NCBI RefSeq assembly: GCF_000143415.4
Contig: NW_003314266.1
Location: 1 to 64,000 of the forward strand
DNA from: Selaginella moellendorffii
Taxonomy: Eukaryota; Streptophyta; Lycopodiopsida; Selaginellales; Selaginellaceae
Direction: 5' to 3'
DNA: 64,000 nucleotides
This document shows positions 10,601 to 22,253 of the stretch, piece after piece (positions within the stretch are counted from its first letter, which is position 1; every line of letters starts with the position of its first letter). Below the pieces are notes generated by a model, which was given only the letters and a program-made list of their open reading frames with translations, was not told the origin of the DNA and did no database searches. Made by a program: the position numbers and the translations under genes.

Positions 10601-11830
10601 TTTTTTTAAGGATCTGCAATCAATCCTCCCATCCATAACATTATTGGTGTTGGATTCAAGTGTCAGTTTTGCAAGAATGCTTCATTGTGTTGTGCTATTT
10701 GTGGGACCAAGATGTACTACTTTCTTCCACGGGATGGAGAAGCTGGTAAAGCTGTAATACATATTGACACGTACACACATCCAATGCAAGAAGGGATACA
10801 AAAGAGTCTAGTCAACCATTTTTAAGATGCAATGTAGATAGAGATTGTGAGAAACTCATCTACAACTCTAAAGCATGTTTAAAAGATAGTGCTCAAGGAT
10901 TTTATCACAAGCACTTTACTCAATCTAGGCTGCAAGAATACTCAATAGATGAGGCTAGCTTGCGGGAGTTAGTACAATGCGTGCAATTTGCAATTAGCCT
11001 CAGGAGGTAAGAATATATTATTATATACTTTTCAATAGTATCTCTCTTATATTTTATTTTATTTAGGATAAAATCTTGGATGTGTGAATCTTGAGAGGGG
11101 AAACTCTAGTAAAAAATCAACTCTATCCTTGAACTAAAATGGAATCATCCCTATGAGTTTATCCATGGGAGTTTATTTCCAGATCAAGTTGTTAGTGAGC
11201 AAGAGCACCCATTCGTCTTTAAAATGTCTACCATAGGCTTTGCCTTTAGTGTAGATCTTGTTTCCCGAATGGATATGTTAGGGTTAAGTAATCTTACTAA
11301 TACATGGGTACATCTTGACTATATGGAGCAGTTAGCAGGTTGGACAACTATGTGAGCTCATGTGTATAATCTAAGGTAGTTATTTTTTCTCACTGTCTTA
11401 AAATGGTTTTAAGCATTGTCCTTTTCATAGGCTACATTCTAACTTGACAATTACAATAGTAGAGTTTAAAGTAGAAGACCAAATACCCCAAGAAATATTT
11501 TGGAAGTCCTTCTTTGACATTGTACTAAAGTAGATTGGTAAACCTACCAACTTTCGCAATTTCATGGCAATGGGGCTCAAGCTAATTGGAATGGTGTCTG
11601 GGCTGTCTTTAGGAATGATCAACCCCTAGAAGATTGTGAGAGGACATGCAAGTTCCATTGGGCTCAAAGCCTAAACCAATACTACCACCTTATCAAGCTA
11701 GATTTTTAATTAGTGTTTAAGGAGTTGTGCAAACAATGGCAAGTTGCACCTTCTGAAGAAGAGCATGAGGCAAAAGAAAACGAGATCCAAATATAGTGGT
11801 GTGAAGATGGCCATATGGACATAAGTTATC
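10600..11830 (+). pseudogene. Decayed transposase-like remnant
   Basis: Plus-strand fragments in shifting frames resemble a zinc-ribbon transposase. One reads CQFCKNASLCCAICGTKMYYF near 10,655 followed by AVIHIDTYTHPM. Another reads CERTCKFHWAQSLNQYYHL near 11,640. These recall MULE-like transposases, but this is an impression from motifs only. Many stops and frameshifts; not functional. A MITE is inserted just downstream. Confidence 0.3.
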
Positions 11831-11851
11831 TATCACAACTTAAGTTGTGGT

Positions 11852-12136
11852 ATGCTTTATTTCGTTAAAGTGGAACTTATTCAGTAAAGTGGGACATTAA
11901 TTAGCATGTGTCCACATGCCATTTCCTAGTACTTAATTAATATTTATTAATATTTATATCAGTTTTTTAATTTATTTTTTATATTTCACAATATTATAAC
12001 ACAAAATCATATGAAAAGTTTTTAATTTATAAATTATAAAGCTAAAACTTCAATTTTTTATTGTTGTTATAAAAATGGCATGGCCACACACCATAAGTGG
12101 GATAATGAAAAGTTCCACTTTAACGAAATAAAGCAT
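11852..12136. mobile_element. 285-bp MITE of the 13-kb transposon family
   Basis: TIRs (11852-11877 and 12111-12136) read ATGCTTTATTTCGTTAAAGT inward from both ends. Both are flanked by the 4-bp duplication TGGT (11848-11851, 12137-12140). The left subterminal motif TTATTCAGTAAAGTGGGAC and the right one TCATTATCCCACTT match the respective ends of the 13-kb element. Two copies of the family's palindrome occur inside (11901-11922; 12075-12094). There is no ORF, so it would need a transposase in trans. Confidence 0.9.
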
Positions 12137-12140
12137 TGGT

Positions 12141-13500
12141 TGGGTGGTGGGAAGTTTATGTTCTAATAGGGACATCACTCTTCTTAGGTTGGTTTTTCTT
12201 TTTTTCTTTTCTTTTTATTGCTTTTTAATATCATCTTTATATTAGGACCAACCATTTGAGGATCTTATATACACCCCAATTGTGAATCTCTCAAAGAGTA
12301 AGCATTCGAGTTGTTGTTCCTCTAAGGCAGGGAAAGGGAAAATGAGTCTATGTGAAACATGTCTATTGAATTTGATATGTGTTATGGACTAGTCTTTAAA
12401 AGTCTTGGCATTTGAGGAAGGAAGATACATAGGAATAGGACACTTAATTAACATATTACACATGAAGAAGAAAATGACTCAACTAGCACAAATAGTGGCA
12501 ACTACAGTGGAGGAAGTGGTCTGTAGCATATCTATGAAGTACACTCCCTAGCTTTTATTAGTGATATAAAAACTATCTGCTTAAAGCGTCGTTTTTCCTT
12601 TGCTGGTGAGTGAAGATGTTGGTACAGACCTTAGAGTGAAAAGCTTTCATAGGCTTAATGTTGAGTACCATTTTGTTCCAAGACACTACTTTCAGACCAA
12701 ACCACCTTAAGTGGTTAATGAAGAAAGTGCATCATAACAAGTTGAAATCGTTTATTATAGCATGAAGCCGAAGCAATAGACAATCCGTCAAGTGCTAGCA
12801 AAATCAAATGTAATGTGTATGGGGATGCTTCCGAGGGGTAAGTGTTAAGCCTAGATTTGTGGTGATAAGTTTGTTTTTGTTCCACCCTATGTTTCCATGG
12901 GGAATGAAAATAAACAAGATTTTCAAGATGATGTTAGCTATATTACTACAACACTAATGCCAACTATACAAAGTGGTTTGAAGACAATATAATGACTAAA
13001 TCTGATGTAGTACTTAAAGAATGGCCAGTTGCTAATAGGGTTGTGCTCACCTTAGATAAAATTGAAAACCTTGAGAAATTTGGTTTCAATTTTGAGAAGA
13101 GAGTTGGAGACATGAGTGACAGAACTAAGACTATTCCCACAAGGATGCATAAGAAGCTAGCAAGAAAAGGTGAAGTAATTAAATTTATTGGTATTATCTC
13201 CAAGTAGAAGTAGGGTAAAATAAACTTGGTTCAAACACTTGAGTGTGAGATTCTCTTTATGAAATACATCATTGCACTTGCAAATGAGTACATAATCAAA
13301 ACATATGGTGAAGAGTACACAATTGCCATTCAAGACTTTCCTTCTTGCACATTTCTAGACTTTATGAAACACAAGGAACATGAAAAGGCATATGCTCCTT
13401 GCAAGTATATGTACTATATCTTCATCAACATCTTGCAATAGGATTCTAAAGTGGATATTCATATACACCAAGCAAGTTTTACTATTGTTGAGTTGCAGAA
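12141..13500 (+). other. AT-rich remnant, possibly the 3' part of the decayed transposase
   Basis: Short plus-strand readings at 12992-13207 and 13226-13441 (TYGEEYTIAIQDFPSCTFLDF) have protein-like composition. Stops separate them and no conserved motif is certain. They may continue the remnant at 10600-11830. Confidence 0.2.
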
Positions 13501-16417
13501 AATGTTTTTTTGGAACTAACTAGATTTTCCAACATTATTGATGTTTATTCTTTATCAATAATATAAACTTATTATACTTTATATAATTAATTAAAAAATT
13601 GCATTTCACTTTTCATTTCATATACTTGTGGGTGTTCCTTTTGCAATACTACCCATAGTATTTGAATGTCTCCATTTCTATCTTTACCACCTTAAAAAAT
13701 ATTTTATGGTAGTCTTTCAAGTGCGTGATGTTGCAATATGTCGTGAGAGCATATATACTATCATACTGATCATTGCCATTATTTCCACTGGACTTTGAAT
13801 CAAAACCTTGAGACAGCACAATGTTTTAATTGTGATTTTGCCCCTATCAAAGCCTTGTAAAATTTGGGTGAATAATTTCCCAATTTTTTCTTCACTAACT
13901 AGCTTTAACTCTCTTTAAGTTGAAGTTGAAGACAATAGCTATAGGTGCTTAATTTTCCCACTTGTGTATGTCTAGAAAAATTGTGACACTCTGCTGAAAA
14001 ATATATCCTCTAAAAACCTAAGTGAGAACTTGCTTAGAAGAAAAGAATTTTAGAGTAGTTAATTGTGTTTTCCACATCAAATAAACTCCATTCCTTCTTC
14101 TTTTGGATTTTTCTCAAGAAATTGTTGGGTAAACAATTTGAATTTGAGTTTCTTGGCAATGTATACCTAACTAAATAGCTTAAGTAGGTTTAGTGCAACA
14201 ATGCTGATCTAAGTTATATCTTTCCAAGCTCCAATTTGTGCTAATTTTAAACTCACCCTATGCTCTATAGCTTAGGTGATAATTGAAAAACTATCTTTCT
14301 TGCGTTGTTTGGGCACTAAGCCACTGCAATTGCAAAAAAAACTCATTCTTTCAGTGTTGTCTAGGCTCAAGGCCTCTGTAATCACTAAAGAGATATACTT
14401 GTAATTTCTAATGCTAGGAATGTTTGAAATTCATAAACAATTTTCTTCCAACTGTTTTCAAGCCAAAGAGTAACAATTTATCTTAAAAGCTTATTTCAAA
14501 AGTGAGTAAGGCATTTTCTACTTATACTTGCATTTTTGCCCTTGCCTATAAAATAGTGACAAACAAACAGAGATAAAAACATAAAAAAGAAAAGAAGAGA
14601 AGAATAATAAAAAGAGAATAGCAATGAACTCCACCTTAAACCCAAAGGCGTGAGTATAGATAAGTATATGTCATTCTTTTAATTCTACTTTGCACAAAGA
14701 GTCATAGGCAGGAGAAAAGATGGTTAATTCAATGTAAATGTATACAACAATGAGTAAGGGTTGTTTTTAGCACTTCTAAATGCTACTTATATATTATATG
14801 ATTTTATAACTGTTCCTAACTGCTTCATGTTTGTCTATAATAAACATTATATAAGTCAAGTCTTTTTTCTTTGAATGCTTAAGTTTAGGCATAACTCCAT
14901 ATTGCTTAACCTTACTTCTTTTGCTTTACCTGGGAAGATACACAAAGTAAAACACTTACTTCTTCATTACTTACTTCACTATTGCATCTATATAACCTCA
15001 CTATATTGGGGTTAGATGTTTCATTCAAACTCATTATGCTCACTTCACAATCCATGTTATTTGTCCTTATTCCACTACTGTATTTGCTTGTCCTCACTCC
15101 ATCATTGGGGCCAGACTCCAGTTCATCCCCTCTACCCTTCTCCGAAGAAAAAACAATTTGAAATATTAGGGCAAAAAGAAGAAGGCAAGAAAAATTGAGG
15201 AAAAACCATTGTAGAAGAAGAAAAAGTGGCTAAAGAAACATTGGAAAAGGAATTTACAACAACTGGCAATGTAAAAATAGAGAAATCAAAAGAAGTACAT
15301 ATGCTCAAATCTTGGAAAATAAAAAGACTTTTTATTATAAAATACTTCAGCCACCATGATATAAACAAAAGATTTACATTGCTCAACCTCCTCAACACAC
15401 AATTTAACACTTAAGACAGGAAAATAAATAACAACGTCTATACTCTCAAGGGAATATATAAATTTTTCAATAACAATGATAAAGCAAAGACTCTCAGTAG
15501 CACTAACAAGTGGGGACACAACTTGAAAGTGACTCAACCCTTGGAACATGGGAATACTCAACACTGGAATTTTTCAAAGACTCTACCAATGAAACAAAAG
15601 TAAAATTCTTAACTTCATACACATATTTAACATTTAAATTAGTATGAGAAGGATATACAATACTCGACTCAAACCGAATTGAGAATAAGAATCATAAAAG
15701 TCACAAATGATCAATATGCCAAGAGAAAAAAAACACTATAAATGGGGAAGAAACACTAAAAATATGAAAAGGTAACTCAAGCCAAAAAATAAGGAAAGGT
15801 TAAGAAAGAGCATAAGGTAAAGAAAAAGATTAAATAGCAAATTGAAGGATTGACACCTACCTTGTAAAATCTTCAACTTTATCTCCAAAGCTATCTCCAT
15901 AATAATCAAGTTCTTCATCATAATTTGGAATCCATTCGAGCTCGTAAACATTATCTTCCCATGAACTTGATTCTAGAACATTCTCCAAGAACCAAACTAC
16001 ATTATCCATAACTCACTAATTGATATTATGACCACACTCCACATCAACAAGAGATGGTAGAACACCAAGAACAAAACAAGTTCTATAATCATGTCCCATG
16101 GAAGTTGGAGATAGCAACACATTAAGGATGGTTGTAACACCAATATGATCACACCCCACAACACCAAAAGCTCAATTCAACGAAGTAATATTAGTAGCCT
16201 TAAGTACTCCTTAATCAATGATTATATGGCATAGTAGAAGAAGACAATGCAATGAAAATCAAAAGAAAGAGTAAATTTAAGCACAAGAATTCTAGATCTT
16301 GTAAAAAGATAATATAGATTTAAATCTAAAAAAGAATGAAGAAATAAAAACAAAAAACATGATCCTAAACACTAGAGCAAAGCATTGCTAAAAAGCTTTG
16401 CCCTTTAGGGACAAATT
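13501..16417. other. AT-rich DNA, no recognised gene
   Basis: Low-complexity A/T-rich sequence with short ORFs on both strands. Part may be the decayed interior of an LTR element ending at 16417, because the next 600 bp are repeated near 56,760. Confidence 0.4.
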
Positions 16418-17100
16418 GTAATGCCCCCATCTCCACCAATGTGAGTGCTTAAGATATAAAAATATGTATATTAATTGGGGTTTAGAACTTGCTTATATAC
16501 AAGAATGGAAGGACCAAATTTTGTTCCAAATGGATTGTTTATATGTTATAGTACTATAATTAGTGTATTACTTAGCCAGTGTATTACATATATATACATA
16601 TATTTATTTACAAACCTTCAATAAAATAATAAAAAAACTTAAAATAAATTATATAAATATTTCCAAAATCATAATTCTATTAAATTGACAAGATAAAACA
16701 TATTTGCATATTTCTATATCATCAATTCATCATTCAAAGAAGATCTCCACTCCATGATTATAGTAGCATTAATGTCTAGCTTCATGGTATGTTGATTTAC
16801 AAGAAATAACAACCTTCCACTTATGATAATTAGGATTTTTGGATTGATGAAGCTCTTCAAATTTTATCAACCACTATTCAAATATTATTAATTTTTAGAC
16901 ACACACACTCTCTCTCCCTGATGGTAAAATTTATTTGATATCTGATTATAATATTCTAGAAGAGTTTAGTTATATACTTTCAATATAAAGAGCATAAATT
17001 TCTAGCAAAAAATACTGATTTTATTTTAAAATTATATTTAAATTGTAAATTGAAAAATGATATTTTTTTTGAAAAATATATAAGAAATAATACCGTAAGT
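16418..17100 (+). repeat. Repeat shared with 56,755-57,100 (possible LTR)
   Basis: It starts TGTAATGCCCCCATCTCCACC. The phrase ACCAATGTGAGTGC plus a following diverged stretch (GCTTATATACAAGAATGGA / GTTTATATATAAGAGCAAG) recurs at about 56,768. A TG start suggests an LTR, but I cannot locate a primer site or a CA end. Confidence 0.35.
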
Positions 17101-17125
17101 GTATTAATGTAAGATGGCTAAAATA

Positions 17126-17947
17126 TTAACATAAATCCTTTCTGTGTAATATCCACCAAATAATGTTTGGATAATGTGCCAAGAAAATTACTATACTACA
17201 ATCATTTTTAATTGTTAAATATGAAGGAATTATACAATTAGGTTTATTTAAACAATATTTATTAGTTGCCCATAATACTCTTTTATTACTATACAAAACA
17301 AGGTTACCATCATTTTGAAGTTTTAATACACAAATATAATTATATTTTATAGGACTTTCTGTTTCCCATATTTTTTTATTTTGGAAGAAAAGAACAACTT
17401 GACAATTTGATGTAACCATCAAAATAACTTTTCCATTAGGAGAAATTAAATATTCATCTTGATAAAGTTTTTGTGGATTATATAGTGTATGTTGCTTAAG
17501 AAAACATACCGAATTGAGAGTATAATTATAAATTTTTTGTAAACTATTAGGAAATAACCATTCTTGAATTAAGTTATATTGTATAGAATATCCTATATTT
17601 TCATTTTCAAAAGATGCAGGACAATTAATTTGTAATTCATTAATATTTTTATAGAAAAGCCTTTCAAAACCAGCTATTAAACTGCTACCTCTAAAAGTTT
17701 CTTCTTTGGAACATTCATATATTACTTTGATTCTGAAATCTATTATTCCTGCAGAAGTATTAATTAGCTCACCATCTGAAAATTCAGCAGAGTATTGATC
17801 TTTTTCATTTAATTTAGATATTAATTTTCTAAATATTGTAGCTATCTTAGCTATATCTTGAGGATTTAAAATTCCAAATCTTCCAAATTTTGGTTTAGCT
17901 ATAACATATATTGGAAGACAACACAATATAATATAAAGTGAATTCAT
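17126..17947 (-). CDS. Secreted bulb-type lectin domain protein
   Basis: An uninterrupted 273-aa single-exon reading. Residues 1-17 form a hydrophobic signal peptide (MNSLYIILCCLPIYVIA). Residues about 25-155 are an unrecognised region with three cysteines. Residues about 160-265 resemble a bulb-type (GNA/mannose-binding) lectin with beta-prism repeats: LYQDEYLISPNGKVILMVT, then LQNDGNLVLYS at 209-219, close to the QxDxNxVxY sugar-binding motif, then YLTIKNDCSIVIF. Such domains bind mannose and are usually secreted or extracellular. Base composition is extremely AT-rich, but so are the flanks. It is the only long intact ORF in 10 kb of decayed DNA, which suggests selection or recent arrival. 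Alternative: a comitin-like lectin of a fungus or protist acquired by transfer; not testable here. Confidence 0.6.
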   Translation of the reverse strand: MNSLYIILCCLPIYVIAKPKFGRFGILNPQDIAKIATIFRKLISKLNEKDQYSAEFSDGELINTSAGIIDFRIKVIYECSKEETFRGSSLIAGFERLFYKNINELQINCPASFENENIGYSIQYNLIQEWLFPNSLQKIYNYTLNSVCFLKQHTLYNPQKLYQDEYLISPNGKVILMVTSNCQVVLFFQNKKIWETESPIKYNYICVLKLQNDGNLVLYSNKRVLWATNKYCLNKPNCIIPSYLTIKNDCSIVIFLAHYPNIIWWILHRKDLC

Positions 17948-18116
17948 TACTATTTCTATTGCTAGATATAATTTTCAAGTTTTTAAAGTACCATAAATTT
18001 ATATTTTATATATTTTAATATAAATATTTATTTCAAAAATTAAAATAACAAATAAATTTTTATTATATTCTACTTTTATTGAAACTATTTAACTCATACT
18101 GATACACTGTAGCATA

Positions 18117-18340
18117 TACATATAATAAGATTTAGATACATTATCATTGGGAATAGTTATGAATAAATTGGGATAAAATAAATATTAAAGGGCCCCTTTT
18201 TAATTGGTTTAAAGGGAGAAAGATAAGTTGCATTACATGTATTATCAAAGTAAATGACATGTGTTCAATTCCTATTAAGTGGTGGCTATTTAAAATATAG
18301 TATATTACAACGGGCTATAGTATGGAAATTTCTAAAGGGG
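18117..18340 (+). mobile_element. TRIM element 3, degenerate 5' part
   Basis: Positions 18120-18236 match the TRIM LTR (GGGATAAAATA, AATTGGTTTAAAGGGAGA, ATAAG...CATTACA). The primer-site position reads GTATTATCAAAG, a decayed TGGTATCAGAG, followed by the TRIM interior (GTGTTCAATTCCTATTAAGTGG). No 3' LTR is evident except a short GATTATGGGATTAG trace near 18,350. Confidence 0.7.
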
Positions 18341-18779
18341 ATTATGTGATTATGGGATTAGATAAGGTGATCTTTGGTGAAAGAATACAGAAATAAAGAA
18401 AGTGAAGAGAGAGGAGAAGTTGTTGTGTGAATGGCTTGAGATTGAGGGAGCTCATTGCCATTTTCAACACTAAAATTGTAAGAGTTGCCACTATGATATT
18501 TCATGATGATGGACTTGACCACTTCTAGTGTGAAATTGCAAAGGAAAATGAGCTAGTTTGGGAAAAAGTGAGATGATATTGCTGTGTGTTTGTTGTGGGA
18601 GAGCTTGAGCTATTGTTTTTAGACATAGAGATTCTTTAGAGTATAAAGTCAATCTTTGAAGCTTAAAGTTCCAATCACAAGCTTAAATTTGGTGTTCCTT
18701 ATTGAGATGTAAAGCCACAGCATAGCAAAGTGGTATTTGTGTGTGGAATGCTATAAGAAGATGCTTATGTGTAGCACAT
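18341..18779. other. Unassigned DNA
   Basis: AT-rich flank between the TRIM remnant and an LTR. I see no gene. Confidence 0.4.
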
Positions 18780-19936
18780 GTGGTTTTGACCCTTTATCTT
18801 ATGCTGATTTACTATAGGATAACACCACGAAGCGGAACCTAAACCCTCTTTATGCCACGTGACACATGCCACATGTCATATGCGACATGTTCATAGAACA
18901 ATGGTGTGGAACCCAAGGTTCAGGGCCTTGGGCCACTGAACGAAGAAACGGTGCGAAACTCCCAAGCATGGAGCCAAGGAGTATTGGCACTGGAGCACGG
19001 AACGACACCCAATCATATAGCCTAAGGAGTGAAGGGACAGGAGCCTGGAGCAACTTGGGATAGTCCTAGAGTAACCAACATCCTAATGCTAGGAATAGCA
19101 TGCAAAACGGAGCCAAATGGAGTCTGACGCTATTTCGGCATACTGGTGACCTAACGCGGGGACAGGGGTACTCCCCCAACTAGCATAGAATGTAACTGGG
19201 GTTTAGACCCAAGCGGGCCCCAAAACAGGGACAGCCATGCAAGGGAAAGCTGGATTTTTTTTTAAGTGGGTGGGCCATGCCCGACCTACCCACTTTTTTT
19301 ACTATATATTGGGAACCCCCCAAAACCCCCGGCCCCCCCCCCCCCCCGCCCCCCTTGAAGAACACACGCTTTGGGCTTTCATCCCAAGCCTCCCTTAGTA
19401 TCAGGAGTTAGTCTCTTGGACAAGTTTGAAACTTATTAATTATGGAATGGCACTAGATTGCAAGTTTGGATACGAGACGAACACCATTGTGTTCAAGACA
19501 ATCTCTACATTCTATAGATATGCCAAATGAGTAAATCTAGACACTTTCCATAAATAGCATTTGGGACCGAAATGAGACTAACACAAAGGGCATGATAGCG
19601 AGGGTGTTTGGCAGACACAATAAATTATCATCTAGCGATATTGAGGGACCAAGCTCAATATCACAAGGGTTCCCAACACTAGCAAGTGCAAGTCAACATC
19701 ATGAATTTATCATCACTATGCCAAGTATGCTTGACCAAATGACAATGTAGGATTTCCTTCGTTAGTGCCCTTTCGGTCTAGGTGCACATGTGATGACCAG
19801 TTTTTCAACTAGTTTAGGTGGAAATTGATAAAGGATCCAGCAATACCAACCTTTTGCCATCATGGCAGTAAAGAAAGAATATTTGAAAGGACTAGCCGAT
19901 AGGTAACTTTCAATACCCGAAGTCACATTTGCGACA
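18780..19936 (-). repeat. 3' LTR (subfamily A2), full length
   Basis: A 1,157-bp TG...CA LTR (TGTAGCACATGTGG ... TTTGCGACA). It is followed on the plus strand by GCCCCCCTAAGG, which on the minus strand is a purine tract directly before the LTR, as expected for a 3' LTR of a minus-strand element. It has a long poly-C tract at about 19336-19355. The solo LTR at 3961-5100 is the same type inverted. Confidence 0.85.
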
Positions 19937-20560
19937 CTTTGCCCCCCTAAGGAAGATCGATGTCCTCGTCGATGCATACTTGAGTCTAGAATACCGCCAA
20001 GGAAACAACTCCAGAAAAAGTTCACGGTATTCACATTATGTGAGAAATGCACCAACTTAAAGGAGTTAGGAGGCAACTTCTTTGTCCAACACGGATGCGC
20101 TACCAGCTCAGACACCTTCCGGCCGTTGCCGACAAGGAAATGACCAACGGAGTCAGCCACCCTTGCTGCTTTGGGTATCACCCAGCTTACAAAAGTGTGA
20201 TACGCCCCTGCCTGCAAATGGCATAGAGAGGGAAGCTAGAGGCCCCAACCCTTCTAAGCAAAGAAACCAAACCTGTCGGTAAGGTTTAAATAGACTACTG
20301 TAAACAGGCAGGTAGAGTTGTTTACATGGTCACACCCTTTTAACATAATAAGGAACATCGACAAAGAGGCAGATGATGTGACCAGTCGATAGTAGCTACC
20401 CCATAACTAGAGATTTCACTATACACATGAAGTGCCGAAGCTAGTCTGCCTATACTGGCCCAAAATTCAAAGATCAATAGATAGACAACATCAAAGTCAT
20501 AAACAATGATATCTTAGAGTCTTAATTATCAGTGAATAATGCTTAGATTAGAACACAAAA
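19937..20560 (-). pseudogene. Gypsy 3' internal remnant (no ORF)
   Basis: This segment aligns with 50218-50780 of gypsy B, the non-coding stretch between the chromodomain end and the 3' LTR (for example GAAGATCGA..TCCTC.TCGATGCAT and CAAGGAAACAACTCC). It belongs to the A2 LTR side of a chimeric element. Confidence 0.7.
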
Positions 20561-20616
20561 CCGCAACGCTCGAAAGTAGTCCTCCATATCATAAAACCAA
20601 TCCTCCACCACCTTAT

Positions 20617-21084
20617 AGTCGTTCACTCCCTTGAATACCGGTGGGGGCTTTGTTTGTACTTGGGAACTGCCTGAAGGATTGATTCCACTTCGGTCTGTTC
20701 GACCTTGTCTGGTTTTGCCTCAGTCCCTGCCGAAGGGTCCGCACCTTCTGCACTACTAGCATCCGCGGTCTTTCGCTTTTTCTTCCGCTTCTCGTCACAC
20801 TTTAGCTTGCGTATGAGAGTCTCCAACAGGGCATTGGTCTGTGCCAATTGTCCTTCTAGAACGTCCAATCGAGCCTTGGACGACCAAACCTCGCCACCGG
20901 ACTCCTGTTTGGAAGTTTCCTCACTGGAGTCCTCCTCATGCAAGGATTCCTCATCCATAGCCTCTTGTTCGACCGGAGGCTCCAGCTCCGGCGGAGGTTC
21001 TGTCTCTGCCTGGGTTCGCTTACGCCCTGCCCTTGCCATCTCCCAGCAATCCGCCTCTCTCCTTCACTAGAACTGAGGAAAAGG
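20617..21084 (-). pseudogene. Truncated gag N-terminus of the chimeric element
   Basis: Starting near 21039 on the minus strand, the reading has an acidic region (DEESLHEEDSSEE), a coiled-coil-like stretch (LDVLEGQLAQTNALLETLIR) and a basic KRKKKRK run. An overlapping frame then resembles gag residues around the YKVV.DWFYDMED motif at 20,580-20,630. It stops there, so capsid, protease, RT and integrase are missing. Confidence 0.6.
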
Positions 21085-21095
21085 CTCTGATACCA
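21085..21095 (-). other. Primer binding site, tRNA-iMet type
   Basis: The minus strand reads TGGTATCAGAG, 3 bp from the LTR edge at 21099. This marks the 5' LTR as the one to the right (21099-22253). Confidence 0.85.
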
Positions 21096-21098
21096 AAT

Positions 21099-22253
21099 TG
21101 TAAGCCACAAATTTTTCCTTTCCAATTTGCCAGCTTACCTCGTTTATCCAACCAACATTGTCTTGGCTTGTGCTAAGTTCCCTTGCCAAGGTTCTCGCCT
21201 ATTGTACCAGATCCTACTTGGTCCTACTTGGTTTCAGCTACTCACTGCACGAGCAACAGAGTGTTAGCCATCCATTTACGGATTCCCAAATCTCTCCCAA
21301 TCCCCTTCCCCAGGTTAGACTGGACTTAAGGTTCGGCTACACTCCCCGCAGGCACAAGCAGCAAAGCACACCAAGCCTCCAGATTCCTAACACCCCTTGG
21401 TACAACAAAACTTGATCATGGGACCCTCTAAATCCCAAGCCTTGGGTGCAGCACTTGCTTCGGGACGTCGGGGCGAAACACCGTGGCCTAACGGCCCGGT
21501 ATGGGTACCTCTACCCCCCCACTTCCATCCCGAAGGAAGGCCCAAGCCCCTAGGAAGGGCGAGGACCAATGAGCCGCATGGTACTCAAGTGGGGCACCAC
21601 TCCACATGAGCCGGGAGCACCACAGTCGGTTTCCCTTTCGGGAGTGGGAGCTGCTCTTGAGCACATCCCTGGGTGGCCCCTCCGGCACCACCCAAGCCCA
21701 TGCTCACTCCCACCCAAAGCCCCTCGGCCCCAGTCTCAACCTCAAGTCGATTTGGAAGCCCCACTGGAGAGTTCCTTCAAGACTGGTTCCTGGACCTCAC
21801 TATCCCTACTATACTTTCTGAACCCCCTGCAGCCCCCCCCCCCCCCCCCCCCCGGGAGACGCACGCTTTGGGCTTTCACCCCTTGACCTGTATTAGTATT
21901 TGGACTTAGTCTCTGGCTCGATCTCGGACTCGATTTCGGATCTGACTTCGGATTCGGTCTCGGACTCGATCTCGGACTCGATCTCAGACCTGATCTCGGA
22001 CCCGACCTCGGACTCGACCTCGGACTTGGTCTCGGACCCGATTTCGGATCTCGGACTCCATCTTGAACTCGGTCTCGAACTCGGTCCCCGAGTCGGCCTC
22101 GGACTCGATTCCGGACTCTATCTTGAACTCGGTCTCCGAGTCGGTCTTGGACTCGATCTTCGACTTGGTCCCATCCGATGAACTCTTTGTCATTTTGGTC
22201 ATGCTTTCGGGGTTCCTTTAGCCTATGACACCTCGGCGAGTTGGTTCCTTACA
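21099..22253 (-). repeat. LTR family B, full length (5' LTR of a minus-strand element)
   Basis: A 1,155-bp TG...CA repeat (TGTAAGCCACAAA ... GGTTCCTTACA). The same LTR occurs in the other orientation at 42323-43468. It has a poly-C tract at 21836-21852 and a minisatellite of CGGACTCGATCT-like units (21900-22180). Readings such as repeated Ser-Asp or Glu-Ser peptides there are minisatellite artefacts. Confidence 0.85.

Noticed and set aside
16418-17100. Complete LTR element around the repeat at 16.4 kb
   Set aside because: No primer site, polypurine tract or second LTR could be located.
20623-21125. Host gene for an acidic coiled-coil protein
   Set aside because: It lies directly inside a primer site and LTR and matches the gag N-terminal pattern of the neighbouring gypsy elements.
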